From: Heloderma charlesbogerti
Taxonomy: Eukaryota; Chordata; Lepidosauria; Squamata; Helodermatidae
Assembly (NCBI GenBank): GCA_026122225.1
Contig: JANEZZ010000522.1
Coordinates: 2,108,001 to 2,172,000 of the forward strand
Direction: 5' to 3'
DNA length: 64,000 nt
A program made the translations under genes and the position numbers. Below, one piece after another: positions 16,850-27,479 of the stretch (the stretch's first letter is position 1; each line of letters begins with the position of its first letter). The notes below the pieces were generated by a model, which saw nothing but the letters and a program-made list of their open reading frames with translations, did not search any database and was not told the origin of the DNA.

Positions 16850-17660
16850 CCTTTGGAGCTCCGGTCTTTCGGGGCGGAGGGCGCGGCTCCGTCCCCGAAG
16901 CACTGCGTAGAAGCACCCGGGAAGAGATGGAGCGAGGCGGCTGATCGAGAACCGAGCCGGAGGGCTCCAGCAGGAGCGCCTCGTCCTGCCCCGGCTTTTT
17001 CAGGCAACCGGCGCCTGATAATCCCGCCATTCGCCCCAGCTTCGTCCCACCCCGCCACTTTCTCGCCGGGGAGGAACTGGGGGCGGCGCTCGGCCGGCGC
17101 CTCCCGCAGGGGGGCAGGGCAGCAGCGCGCCCCGGGGGCGGGGAGGGAGGTCGCCGCCGCGTTGCCCGGCTTAGCAGGAGGCGGAGGCGAGGCGGAGGCG
17201 GAGGCTGCAGCAGTGCCTGCCTGTGGCCATAGGAACCGGCGCAGCGCCAAAGCAAGCTGGAGCCTTGTGCCAGGGGTCTAAGGAGGGAGGAGACAGCGCC
17301 GCAGCCCGCAGCCCCACGGCGGCGCCGGCGACTCCGTCCCGCCGGCAATGTGCGCTGGGCGCTGCCGCGGGAGCCAACGGTGCGGTAAGAGGAGGAGGCG
17401 CGGGAGCAGCAGCAGCAGCCGGGGGCGGGATCAAGAGTCTGGAGTCGTCGGATCTGGCCGGGCTTGGGCAGGTCCTTCCCGCTGGTGCCGCGGGGACAGC
17501 GGGCAGAGCAGGTGCGGCGGCGGCCGCGGCGACCTCAGTTCAAGCGCTGCGGCTGGGAAGGAGGGCGCCGGGGAAGGGGGAATGAGATCTCTGACCGGGG
17601 ACTGAAGCCGGAGGGCACGGCAGCCCGTCCCCCCTTCCCCGGCGGACCCATCGACATCCT
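16850..17660 (+). promoter_or_regulatory. LRRC73: CpG-rich promoter region of LRRC73
   Basis: A sharp rise in GC and CpG compared with both flanks, with several GC-box-like elements (ggggcgg near 16872, gggggcggg near 17133 and 17422) and no TATA box that I can see. It lies 0.6-1.4 kb upstream of the LRRC73 start codon, so it is taken as that gene's promoter and first-exon region. A possible 5' splice donor, gcg|gtaaga, occurs at 17395. Long open frames on both strands here are a side effect of high GC. Confidence 0.7.
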
Positions 17661-18252
17661 CCCCTGATTGCTCAGAAAATAGATTCACTCGGGTTTCTAC
17701 TCGTCTCACATCCCTGATAAAGAAGCCAGCTCCGATTTGGATTCACATTTCTTGTATCTGGTGTTTCGGATTGCCCTGACATCCGCCTGCACTGCCTATC
17801 GGTCTCCTCACCTTTCCCAGTCATCATCTTGGTCTGAATTGGATAGCGCTCCTTTTTTAACCAACCGACATAAAACGTTATTATTCTCTGCCTGCATTCT
17901 TTTAATGTGGATTTGCACGGAATTTATCTTTACGCACCCAGATTGCATAGAAGTTTCTGCGCAAGGCTTAAAAGAAGGAGCACCTATCTGAACTGCGCAC
18001 TGATTTTTGGCCTGATCCGATTCGCACATTAAACTCTGGTATTTAACATTGCACCGTGGCCTCCAGCTTTGTTTGCACACAGGATTGCACAACCGTTGGT
18101 TCACTAGTTTCCGTAACACACTGCTTACCTCTTTTTGATCCGGATTGCAAAACAGTCCCTGCACTGGTCTGGATTGCACATTGTTTGCCTGCACTAATCC
18201 GGATTAGTACAGCAGCTCGTCGAGCGTGTTTGCGCATTTCAAAGCTATAACA
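17661..18252 (+). other. LRRC73: Probable LRRC73 5' UTR
   Basis: Leader between the CpG block and the start codon. It carries a recurring GGATTGCA/TTGCAC motif (about 17911, 17941, 18049, 18070, 18083, 18145, 18171). An in-frame ATG at 18226 would add nine residues to the protein. Whether a 5' UTR intron exists cannot be settled from sequence. Confidence 0.5.
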
Positions 18253-18524
18253 ATGTTGCCAGGATCTATCCAGATCTCTGGGGAGACCTTATCAAGTGCC
18301 GAGATTCGGGATATCTGTGAGAGCCTGCGGGAGAACTCCATCAAACTGCTTTCACTCCGGGGCTGTCAGCTTTCTGATCGAGATTTCGGTCGTATCTGCA
18401 GGGGGGTAGCAGAGTCTCACTCCTTGGCTCAACTTAACCTTAATCTGGGGATTGTCGCCAATATCAATCGGGTCAAGCAACTAGCTGAAGCCCTGAAGAC
18501 CAACCGCTCTGTCCAGTCTTTGTT
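18253..18524 (+). CDS. LRRC73: LRRC73 coding exon 1
   Basis: Starts at ATG 18253; donor gtgagt at 18525. 90 codons plus two bases; the split Phe codon is completed in exon 2. Confidence 0.95.
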
Positions 18525-21500
18525 GTGAGTACCCACTCCACTTAGTAGGTGACCTTAGTAGGAAACCTTAGGTCTCTGAGAAAGGGTGCCCTTCTCTGGT
18601 GGTGCAAGTCCTGCAGTACAAATCCTATGCTTTTTTACTAAGAAGCAAGTCCTGCTGTGTTAAAGGGAGCTTACTCCTGGGTAAATGTGCACTGGTGGAT
18701 TGTAGCCTTAGTGATGGGTTCCAGAATTCCCTTAGCTGGAAGCCAACTTCTGGATGGCCACAGCTTCCCATACTTTATGGCAAGGGGGTGGAGAATGTTT
18801 CCATAAATCACCACTGATGGAGAAGAAAGCAGAACTCATTTTACATATCTAGAGCCCCTTCTTATGTAGAGCAAAGGGAAAGTAATCTGTACTGGGCGAT
18901 TGCATGAAATTGGTTTGCCCTAACCAGTGAAGCTGTGATTCTAAACATTATGTTCTGTTGCAATTCCTAAGATGGACCACCAGGGCAGACCTCTTATACT
19001 TGCCACTGTTGGCTCTCAGTGGCCAAGGTTAGGAAGGTCCAGTCATTGTAACAGGATATTTTATTATTTTAACTTATCTGCTCCAAACCCTTGGGATGGA
19101 GTGAGCTTCATATCAAATAATCTGTATTGTATGTGCTAGTTAGGAATCTAAAATAGTGTTACACTATCCTCTCCCCACTCCCTGGATCTTGTCACACTCC
19201 TTTTTCTCTGTTATTTCTTGAGTACTAGTGCCTCATCTATCTTGATACCATGTTCGCTTTTCATTTAATGTATTCCTTATCAGAGAAAAGTAAGTACACT
19301 CCTGTCCAGTATTTGCTGGTGTTATTCCACCTTTTCTCCAAGGAGCCCCAGTTGGTGTACATGATCCTCCTCTCCATTTTATCATCACAAGAACCCTGTA
19401 AAGTAGGTCAGGCTGAGAGTTAGTGACTGTTCCAAAGTCATCCACTGAGCTTCATGGCTGAATAAGGACCAGAACGTCCTAGTCCAACACTCTAACCATC
19501 AGACCACACTGGCTCTACCACACTTCTTCTCACACTTGGGAGGTAGGTGTGGAGATGACTGTATCCTGTACTTCTTCCTTGTTAGTCTGTTAATGACTCA
19601 GTCAAAACAGAATCAGTCCTGTAACACCTTCAAGACCAACAAATATCTTGTTGTAGAAGTAAAAGCTTTCATGGGCCAGAACCTTCCTACCTATATAGGT
19701 CATATCAAACAAATGGTGAAATGAGATCCAGCTCATGAACACTTATGCTTATATATGTGTTATGCTGCTTCCAGATGAGGCTTTTATCATGCAATTGCTG
19801 TACCTCGTTCATGACATTTTAGGGGAAGGGTCCAGATGATGTCTTCCACTCTTTCCCCACTGCTGCTTCTATTTTCTTTCTACCAAAAATCAATTAAGGA
19901 GGAAAAAACAGAATAGCTTCACAATGTCTTTTGATTAGTAGCACTAGGAGGCGTCTGTCTGGAAGCAGCACCCTAACTCTGTTATGTTCCACAGTACTTA
20001 TTTTTTTACCTCTGTATGCAGAAAAGAAAGGCTGCATCTACCTCTTATTCTGTCTTCCATACTCCCACACCCCCAGCTCTGTCATGACAAATTCCTGTAT
20101 CTCTGCAGTTTTCTCCTCCACTTTAAGGAATCCCTCTATAATAGCTAACTTTTGTTGTTTTGCTCCATTGGGCCTTGGGTTAATTATTCACTTTACCTTT
20201 TTTTTTTTTTTTACTGGATTTCTTGGTTGTAATTTGAACTGGATTAAGACTGCAATATTGTACACACTTACCTGGGAGTAAATCCCATTAGAATCAGTGG
20301 GGCTTACTTCTGAGTAGATATAGCTAGGATTGCATTGCTAGCCAGCTGCAACTCAAAGGACAGTTTGTAATTCCTAACCTTTTTATTGACACAGCCTCCA
20401 TGGGAGCCCCTTGGCAGATGCTGGCTTGGCTCTTCTCAACCCAGCACTCTCCATCCATCCCTCCCTAATGGCCTTGGACTTGGGGGACTGCATGCTGGGT
20501 GATGAAGGGATCAACTTGATCTGTGGGCTTCTCCCTCCTGATGGGGCCAAGTCAGGTAAGTTAGAGTGGATGTGTGAGCTCTTGCAGATGTTTCTGGAGT
20601 TCCAATGCATTTCAGACCGGTTATGTCTTTTATTGTTTTAGCTGAATGGGAGAATAAAATATGTCTCTCCTGCTCCTCCCACCCCACCCCACCCCACCCC
20701 ACCTCCCCTCCCCTCCAAAATAGTGACACTGGGTTTTCAGCACAGCACAACTCTAGTGAAGTTACTCTGTTGGCTGAGGTATCTTCAGAAAGTTAGGAAT
20801 AAGTGGACTTCCACACTAGGGGAGAAGGTATTTAGAACAGGAGTAATGATACTTTGCCTTATTGTAGAACTAAACAGTGCCTTTTCTTACAGAGTCAGTG
20901 TGGGGATTTGTAGACTTTGGATTTGTAAAAAATTTCATTTTTGGCAAGCTAAACTTGATGTTTTAACATAAAAATGCACACATATGAAACATCCTTCTGT
21001 ATTTGAATTGCCCTTTGCTGTAAATATTATCCATTGGTTCTTCTCAGAAATATCAGTTTTTTGTTGTTTTTGACGGAACAATTTTGTGTTAAGTTTCAAG
21101 CAGATTTGTTTTGAGGGAATAGTACCAGAGACTGGTAGGCTGAATAATATGCACTCTGGCTCTGACTGAATTTACAGTCACCCCCTTCCACTCTCTATTT
21201 CAATATTATCTTCAACCCACAACCCACTCGGATCGCAAGAGCAAGTCTGAAAAATAAGGGCACCGCAGAACTGTTGTGTGTATGCTGGTGAGTTTGGAAC
21301 CCCAGTGTTTGGAAGTAAGATGATCTACTATGAAGAAATATTCTAAACTTATACCCCTCTGCCCTTTTGCATCTGATCAGCCTCTTACCTTAAAGAACCC
21401 TTCTTTTCTGTTACTTGTTCTTTCCTCCATGTGTTAACACTTACTCTTTTACAGCCTGCTGTTCCTATTTTTGGGATACTGGGTGCCAATTGTGAAAAGG

Positions 21501-24500
21501 AAGAGGATCAGGGATACCCAAGTTCAGTGTAGGCAAATGGGGTGTAGTTCAGACAGTATCCCATGAAATAATTCTATAACCATGATTCAAGCTATTCTAC
21601 ATTTAGCTTATGAAGGGTGTGAAATTTAGCATGCCATGCTTTCCCCATTTTCTGGTTATCTTGGGGCCAATTTACACAATCTTTTTTGTCTACATGATCA
21701 GCCCCAACTGACCAGAACTGTTTGTTCATATGTGCAAACATATGTACCAAGTGGTCAACAGTGTAGTCAAGTGCTGTTCCTGTGACTATAAGGAGGTGGA
21801 CAGTGACACACACATACCCCCCTCAGTCACAGGGCAATTGATAACATGTCAAATTCTAAGCAAGTGTTCACAACATGATCTCATACAGATTAGTTTTCTC
21901 TTTTTATGTTATAACCATCCTTGTTGTTCACACATTCTGGTGCCTAAAGACTGGTAATAGCTTCTTTGTTTCTTCTAAGCAAGCCAGTTACTGCTATTAT
22001 TTAGACAGGATGAGGCAGATACCTCAGGTGGCAGACATGAGTACCATTGAACACAGGTGCAGGAAACTACTAAATGATAAGCAGTTGGGGAAAGGGGACG
22101 GAGCCAGGGGAAGGGGACGGGACTATCCAGAGAACTCTAGAGGGCCAGATTGAGACCCCTGGAGGGCTGGATTTGGCTCCCAGCCCTGAGGTTTGGCACC
22201 CCTGCATTAAAGGGTAGGAAAGAATACATTATTTAGCTTACTATTTTTACCACTATGTGGGGTGCCATTTGGATATTGTGCGTCAGCCACCTCAATGACT
22301 TGCACCACTTTTGCTCCTAAAAGCCTTTGAGGGGATGGGTGATAATGATTTTACACCACTTCTAATGTCTCAGAATAAAACACAGGTTAAGATATTATTG
22401 TAATGCTATTTAAAAAAAAAAATAGAAATCCATCCTTTTAACCACCCTGGTGGTTTCAGCTACAGAGTGCTTCAAATGCATTAAGGAGTGTATTAATCAG
22501 ATTTGGGTGTTTTGAGAACAAGCCTAAAATGCAAAATGGAGGTTTTAATTTGCACTCATGATTGTCCAGGCAGAACAAAAGGGCAGTATATAATCTGCGT
22601 GATTTATCATACAGATTATATACTGAGTTATCTTGAATCCTGAAAATAAGAGATCTTGTGAATGCTGCCTTAGGTCTCACTGGGATTCTCTCTTGTACCC
22701 AGGTTTGAAGGAGCTGACTCTCAGTGCTAACCCTGGCATCACAGCCAAAGGATGGGGGCGCCTGGCTATTGCAGTGGCTCACAGTTCCCAGGTGCGAGTG
22801 TTGAACTTGGACTACAACCCCCTGGGTGAGAGGCACACAGACATATGGGGGCGGGGGGGGGGGCTCTCCTTTTTACTGACAGGGATTTTGTTGGCTTGGT
22901 AACAGTTATAGAGCCCGAAACTTGAACGAGCCCAAGTGATATCCAGGTCAGCCTGCTACTGGAGCTCCATTTTTTGCTTATCAGGCCTACACTGAAGGCT
23001 ATTATATCTTTATAACTAGAGAACATAGGAAGCTGCCTTATATAGTGAGTCACACCATGGGTCCAGCATTGTCTACACTGATGGGCAGATCTTCAAGATT
23101 TCAAGCAGGGGTCTTTCCCAACCAATGTGCTCAGCCAGTAATGGAGGCTGGTGGCTCTGATGTCAGTGGGGTGGTGAATCCAGGTTTCAGTCAGAACTCT
23201 AAAGGAGCTATCCAAGGTGCTACAACCTGAATAGCTCCTTTAGAGTTCTGACTGAAACCTGGATTCACCACCCCACTGACATCAGAGCCACCAGCCTCCA
23301 CTGTCTGCCACTGAGCTCCATAGTCTTTCTTGCTAGAGCCCGCGCGTGCATGTGTGTGTGTGTGTGTGTGTGTGTGAGAGGGAGGGAGGGAGGGAGGGAG
23401 AGGTGGGGGGAGGGAGGCAGGCTTTGTCTAGAATAAGGTCTCCACCTTTGTGCTTAAAAAAAAAAGTCCTAAAAAGAGGTATGATCATTTAAAATACAAA
23501 AACAACACTGACAGTTGTCAGCCCTGGTCTGGAAGAATAAGATGGCAGCCTGTCGTGTTCTCCAAGGGGTGAGACTTGCTCCCCAACCATCATTCAACCC
23601 TAGGATTTTGAGCTGTTCCTCCAGCGTACAATGTTTTCTGTTCTTGATATTATCTTTCCAGTCCCATGCACCGTCCTGTTTTTGGGCTTGGCAGTCATAA
23701 CATGTCCCTTCCCCCAGCTGCTTCCTCTTCAAAATATAGCAAGGAGACGAGGAGCCCCAGCACTGGTTGCCATGGAAACCTACTCTCTCTACAGCTGCGC
23801 TGCCTGAGCAAAATCGGCAGCTGGTGAGACAGAGACTAGACCAGGCAGCTCTGCTCTTCCCAGTCCTGCCTCAGGGAAATGGATGGAAGCAGCTCCTCAG
23901 CACACCCCACCTGATCCTGCCCTTTGAAACTGGGTGAGGCATTTCTTCTTTCCGCCTCTCCTCTGTAAAGGTTTACCTCATGAAACGAGAGCCATGTCCT
24001 CCAACCCAGAAGCAATGCCTTTTAAGAGAGGAAGCTGCCTATGGATTATCCAATGCTGAGGGAACAGGACTCTGCCCAAGAGCAGTGGAACCATTTTTCC
24101 TCAGCTAACTCGCAAGGAAAAGAAAAAAGTAGCAAAAAAAAGCAGTTCTCTCTCATTCTCTCCCCCCACACAATCCCGGCATCTTGTGCCTTTAACAGGC
24201 AGAAATTCAGCAGATGCAGGATCTTAACATGTGCAACTTCTCCCATCTCTTGAGGAGATGTTGCACTTGTTGAAGTTGTGTCTAGTATTCAGCGTTTAAA
24301 CTGACACATGCCAGTCTTGGGAGGGTGGAGAAGGCACTAGTAGAGTTTAAGATGCTGTACCACCTTGCAAATTCTCCCACTGTGGATGCATGCAACATGA
24401 CCTGCATGAGGTCTACTGACATCCCCTGGCTTTCTGCTCCCCTAGGTGACCAGATAGCAGGAATGCTGGCAGTTTCTGTGGCATCCAGCCGCACCTTAGA

Positions 24501-27479
24501 GGTTTTGGACTTGGAAGGAACAGGACTTACCAACCAGTCAGCCTTGGTAAGGCAAATATGGCCCACTGTTGCCTTCATTTCCTTTTCCAGGTCATGAAAG
24601 TCCATGTAGTAGTTGGTCTAGACTGCACATTATTTACCTCCAAATGCACTGCTTTCCCCTTCTCAAGGGACCTGAGTATCCATTGACTACTTCTCAAATG
24701 TTTGCTGGGATGAGGAAGACACTCCTCCCCTTTAGATATTGGTTTGGGAGTTTCCTTTCTCTGAATCAACAGAGACTGACAGAACCACAGATAAGACAGT
24801 ACATTGGGTGGGCTGGTTAAAAGTGTTAAAAATATTTTGTTCAGGATGTTGAACATGCAGATCTTGCTTTATTGCTTAGAATCCAATTCTCCTTACGTTT
24901 GGGATTAAGAAAAAAAAATCCTTTATCCAGGTTCAATTCTCTGCTGACTCAAGGTTCTTTTAATTACACACACACACACATGTGGCACAACTATGTTAAG
25001 CCTTTTCAGCTTTTAAAATTTTAGATAAAATGTTATTTTTACTACAGGTATCTCCGGCATGGTGCATTTAAGACACCTCCTGCTGTGCATAACTAGTTTG
25101 GAGAAGAAAAAAATTGAGTGTTCAGAAACTGCACATCCTGATTTAGGTCAATGTTATGATGGACTTTCACAGCCTTCTTGATTTAATAGGTGCAGATCTC
25201 CTTTGCTTGGCACCCAGTCTCTGCAGAGCCCTTGCCTGTAGTTCTCAGTGCCCATAGATGTCTGGTTCCAACTTCTAACCAAACTTTGCATCCTGTCAGG
25301 TTTGCTTCCATTCCAAAAATTTAACGCTGGTCTAGTTCTCATGTAATCATTGGCATTCATGGGATGGCTTTTTGAAGTGTAAAATGGATGTTGGTATTGG
25401 TTACCCACATACATATTCCAGGGACATGTCATATTGAGATGTGGCAACAGACACAGTAGTTGACACAGCTGTAGTTAGTAGATAGAAATGGGGACATCTT
25501 TGCCATAGCTACACAGGCCTATTTAGAAGCTTGCCCATACAGAAATAAGGAGAACACCCCCTGTCTCTAAAGGAACTTTGTTTTCACTGCTGTATTTTTA
25601 AAATTGCTTTAAATTTGTTTTAATTTTTGTATATTTTTATTTATAGAATCATAAGAGTTGGAAGGAACCTTGGAGATCATCTAGTCCAGCCCCCTGCTCA
25701 GTAAAACTCTGCAGTGCAGGATGCAGCCACAGCATCACTGATTGGTGGCCATCCAGCCTCTGCTTAAATACATCTAGCAAAGGAAAACCTCCTGGGATAG
25801 TTTGTTCACCACTGCTAAACACCCCTCACTGTTAGGAAGTTTCTCCTAACGTTTAGCCGAAATCTGCTTCCCTGCAACTTTCAACCATTAGTTTTAGTCC
25901 TGCTCTCTGCACACTAAAAAGTATTTAATGTCTTAAATGACAGTTTAACATGGACTGCATCACTTTGAGATCTATGTAGTTGCAAAGTAAATACATTTTA
26001 TAAATGCAATAAATAAGAGCTTAGAAAGTAGAACTGTGAGGCAGAGTGCATAAAATGGATCTGAGCCCCTCTGCATTCTCTTTCCCTGCCTCTGGCTCTC
26101 ATTCTATTCAGATACTGCTGGACATGGTAGAAAACTACCCAACAGCTTTGCGGATGCTGATCCTGGCAGAGAACAACATCAGCCCTGAACTGCAGCAGCA
26201 GATCTCCGACCTTCTTTCTGAGGGTGAGGAAGAAGAGGAGACCGAAACTCGTGAAGTCATGGCCAGAGAGAAGAACTCCTGGATCTGCCAGAACAGTAAG
26301 ACTACTGGGCCCCCATTGAGAGGAGATGGTGAAATTGGAGGGGGGGGGGGAGTTGGCAAGAATGGGAAACCTACTAAGTTCAGACCACTTAAAAAAAAAA
26401 AAAGGCCACAAAATCACAACACATCAGTAGCTGATATTTTTAACTCATAGAGGCATCTTTTTTTACTCCAGTATTCATTCATATTAGTATAGTGCTTAAT
26501 TAGAAGTGAAAACGTTCCTTCTGCACTGTGAAGTCTGGTCCTTAGCACAAGCTCACTGACAACACTGAACCTGAATGCAGCCCAGCAGCTGGTGACCTGT
26601 TAATCTAGATGATTTTCTGGAATCAACCCCACAAACCTGTAGGGGTTTAAAATAAGAAACTGTGGAGCTGCTATAGCCTCTCTGAACCAAAAACAAGGTC
26701 TGGCCCTCACTTCTCTTTTTTGATACAATGATCACGTAAACCCTTAACTGGAAACCATAACTGGGCTTGAGGCTTCAACATATATCTAAGATTAATATGC
26801 TTCACATGTAGTATGCCTTTTTTTTTTTAGTAGAGTATGTCTTCTGTGCATATAAGGTAGAGAAGTACCGTTGTCTCTATACCACAGGGGTAAGAAGAAA
26901 CTACTGAAGTTAACACTGGAACTCTATACACAGAACTTAATGCAAATTTGCATTAGCAAGCCATCTTTTAAATTTTGAGTTGTGCGGGGGCGGGGGGACT
27001 GATGTGTGAAAACCTGAGATCAAGAAGCAGTGCCTCTGTATGGGAATTCTGATTCTGAGTTTGGAATAATAGTTTACTTGATTACAATAAATACAAGGTA
27101 CCTCTTTGTGTAGTCACACATCAGTAACCCAGCTGTCTATGGAAGCAGCACACCCAACCCAGGGTGTAAAAGTGTGGTCATGAGGTTTTAAATTTGCACA
27201 CTGCAGGGATGGAGTTCGACTATTCATCTAATCACCACTTAGTTCACATCTGGTTTATGGATACTTGGAATTCTTCCTTAATTCTAATTCTCTCTCTTCT
27301 AACAGTTTAAGCCCTCTTGGATTTGTGCTTATGTTCTAGGTAGAGGTCACTCTTTCACTCACCCCCCACACCAGTTCATCTGCTAAAATCGCTTTTTCCC
27401 CCTTTCAGATTCCAGTTCCCAGATGGTCTTGGTAACATCAGGCCTTGGAGAAAGTCTGTTAGCAGAAACAGAGATGTAA
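18253..27479 (+). CDS. LRRC73: LRRC73, leucine-rich repeat containing 73
   Basis: Complete coding region of six exons: 18253-18524, 20395-20555, 22703-22825, 24446-24546, 26112-26295, 27409-27479; 912 nt, 303 residues plus TAA. It is a ribonuclease-inhibitor-type LRR protein; the function is poorly known. Recognisable segments: MLPGSIQISGETLS at the start, LLSLRGCQLSDRDFGRICRG and LAQLNLNLGI repeats in exon 1, ALDLGDCMLGDEGINLICGL in exon 2, LKELTLSANPGIT and VRVLNLDYNPLG in exon 3, LEVLDLEGTGLTNQSA in exon 4, LLDMVENYPTALRMLILAEN and an acidic EGEEEEETE run in exon 5, and SSSQMVLVTSGLGESLLAET at the C-terminus. The human protein is slightly longer, from memory; the difference lies in the linker after the acidic run. 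ATG 18253 was chosen because homologues begin MLP. All introns are GT/AG and in phase. Confidence 0.95.
19330..19515 (-). repeat. tRNA-headed SINE, minus strand
   Basis: On the minus strand it opens agagccagtgtggtctgatg, then gttagagtgttggactagg, an A-box-like tRNA head, and continues into a body with ctcagcctgacctactt. Its partner copy at 47575-47830 has a better B box (ggggttcaaattccc). Confidence 0.6.
19767..19972. mobile_element. Small inverted-repeat element, family B
   Basis: Ends gctgcttccaga and tctggaagcagc are inverted repeats. Interior blocks gatgtcttccac, aatagcttcacaatg and gtctgtctggaagca recur in the same order at 32345-32530. No ORF; class not determined. Confidence 0.55.
20395..20555 (+). 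CDS. LRRC73: LRRC73 coding exon 2
   Basis: Acceptor ttgacacag, donor gtaagt. Reads LHGSPLADAGLALLNPAL through LPPDGAKS. Confidence 0.95.
20556..22702 (+). other. LRRC73 intron 2
   Basis: Begins with a (ccccac)n tract at about 20678-20715. A possible 150-bp hAT-like element at 22053-22204 ends in ggcacccctg with a weak 6/8 target duplication (cattgaac/cattaaag). Otherwise nothing recognised. Confidence 0.55.
22703..22825 (+). CDS. LRRC73: LRRC73 coding exon 3
   Basis: Acceptor ttgtacccag, donor gtgaga. Reads LKELTLSANPGITAKGWGR through LNLDYNPL. A G-run follows about 20 bp into the intron. Confidence 0.95.
23014..23335 (-). repeat. tRNA-headed SINE, minus strand, split by a fold-back element
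   Basis: The left part carries gaacataggaagctgccttat, attgtctacactgatgggca and caggggtctttccca. The right part resumes with ctgccactgagctccatag. Same family as 8090, 30296 and 52806. The inverted repeat at 23142-23300 lies in the gap. Confidence 0.65.
23142..23300. repeat. Perfect 70-bp inverted repeat with 19-bp spacer
   Basis: Left arm 23142-23211 and right arm 23231-23300 are exact reverse complements over all 70 bases; spacer 23212-23230. The arms begin tggaggctggtggctctgat. It interrupts a SINE, so it is an insertion, probably a fold-back MITE. No ORF. Confidence 0.9.
24446..24546 (+). CDS. LRRC73: LRRC73 coding exon 4
   Basis: Acceptor ctcccctag, donor gtaagg. Reads DQIAGMLAVSVASSRTLEVL through TNQSAL. 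Confidence 0.95.
24547..26111 (+). other. LRRC73 intron 4
   Basis: Contains a short (AC)n run near 24966-24980 and a CR1 fragment at 25645-25912. No other feature recognised. Confidence 0.65.
25645..25912 (-). mobile_element. CR1 LINE 3' end, minus strand
   Basis: Opens tagaatcataagagttggaa followed by catctagtccagccccctgc, the reverse complement of the characteristic CR1 3' region and its ATTCTATGATTC-type terminus. 5'-truncated, non-coding. Confidence 0.8.
26112..26295 (+). CDS. LRRC73: LRRC73 coding exon 5
   Basis: Acceptor tctattcag, donor gtaaga. Reads ILLDMVENYPTALRMLILAE, then SPELQQQISDLLSEG and a Glu-rich run, ending NSWICQN. Confidence 0.95.
26296..27408 (+). other. LRRC73 intron 5
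   Basis: G- and A-runs near 26340-26405; otherwise nothing recognised. Confidence 0.6.
27409..27479 (+). CDS. LRRC73: LRRC73 coding exon 6
   Basis: Acceptor ccctttcag. Reads SSSQMVLVTSGLGESLLAET and ends EM with TAA 27477-27479. Confidence 0.95.

Larger units (their letters stand above)
18525..20394 (+). other. LRRC73 intron 1, repeat-rich
   Basis: Holds a short recurrent repeat near 18640-18712, a tRNA-headed SINE on the minus strand (19330-19515), a fold-back element (19767-19972) and another copy of the short repeat at 20255-20340. Confidence 0.7.
22826..24445 (+). other. LRRC73 intron 3
   Basis: Carries a SINE split by a perfect inverted repeat (23014-23335), then (GT)n at 23350-23376 and a (GGGA)n tract to about 23420. 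The 23.45-24.4 kb part is unremarkable. Confidence 0.7.

Noticed and set aside
16687..17605. Several long overlapping open frames on both strands in the CpG-rich block (up to about 190 codons)
   Set aside because: High GC removes stop codons in all frames; the products are Ala/Pro/Arg-rich with no domain, and the block is best explained as a promoter.
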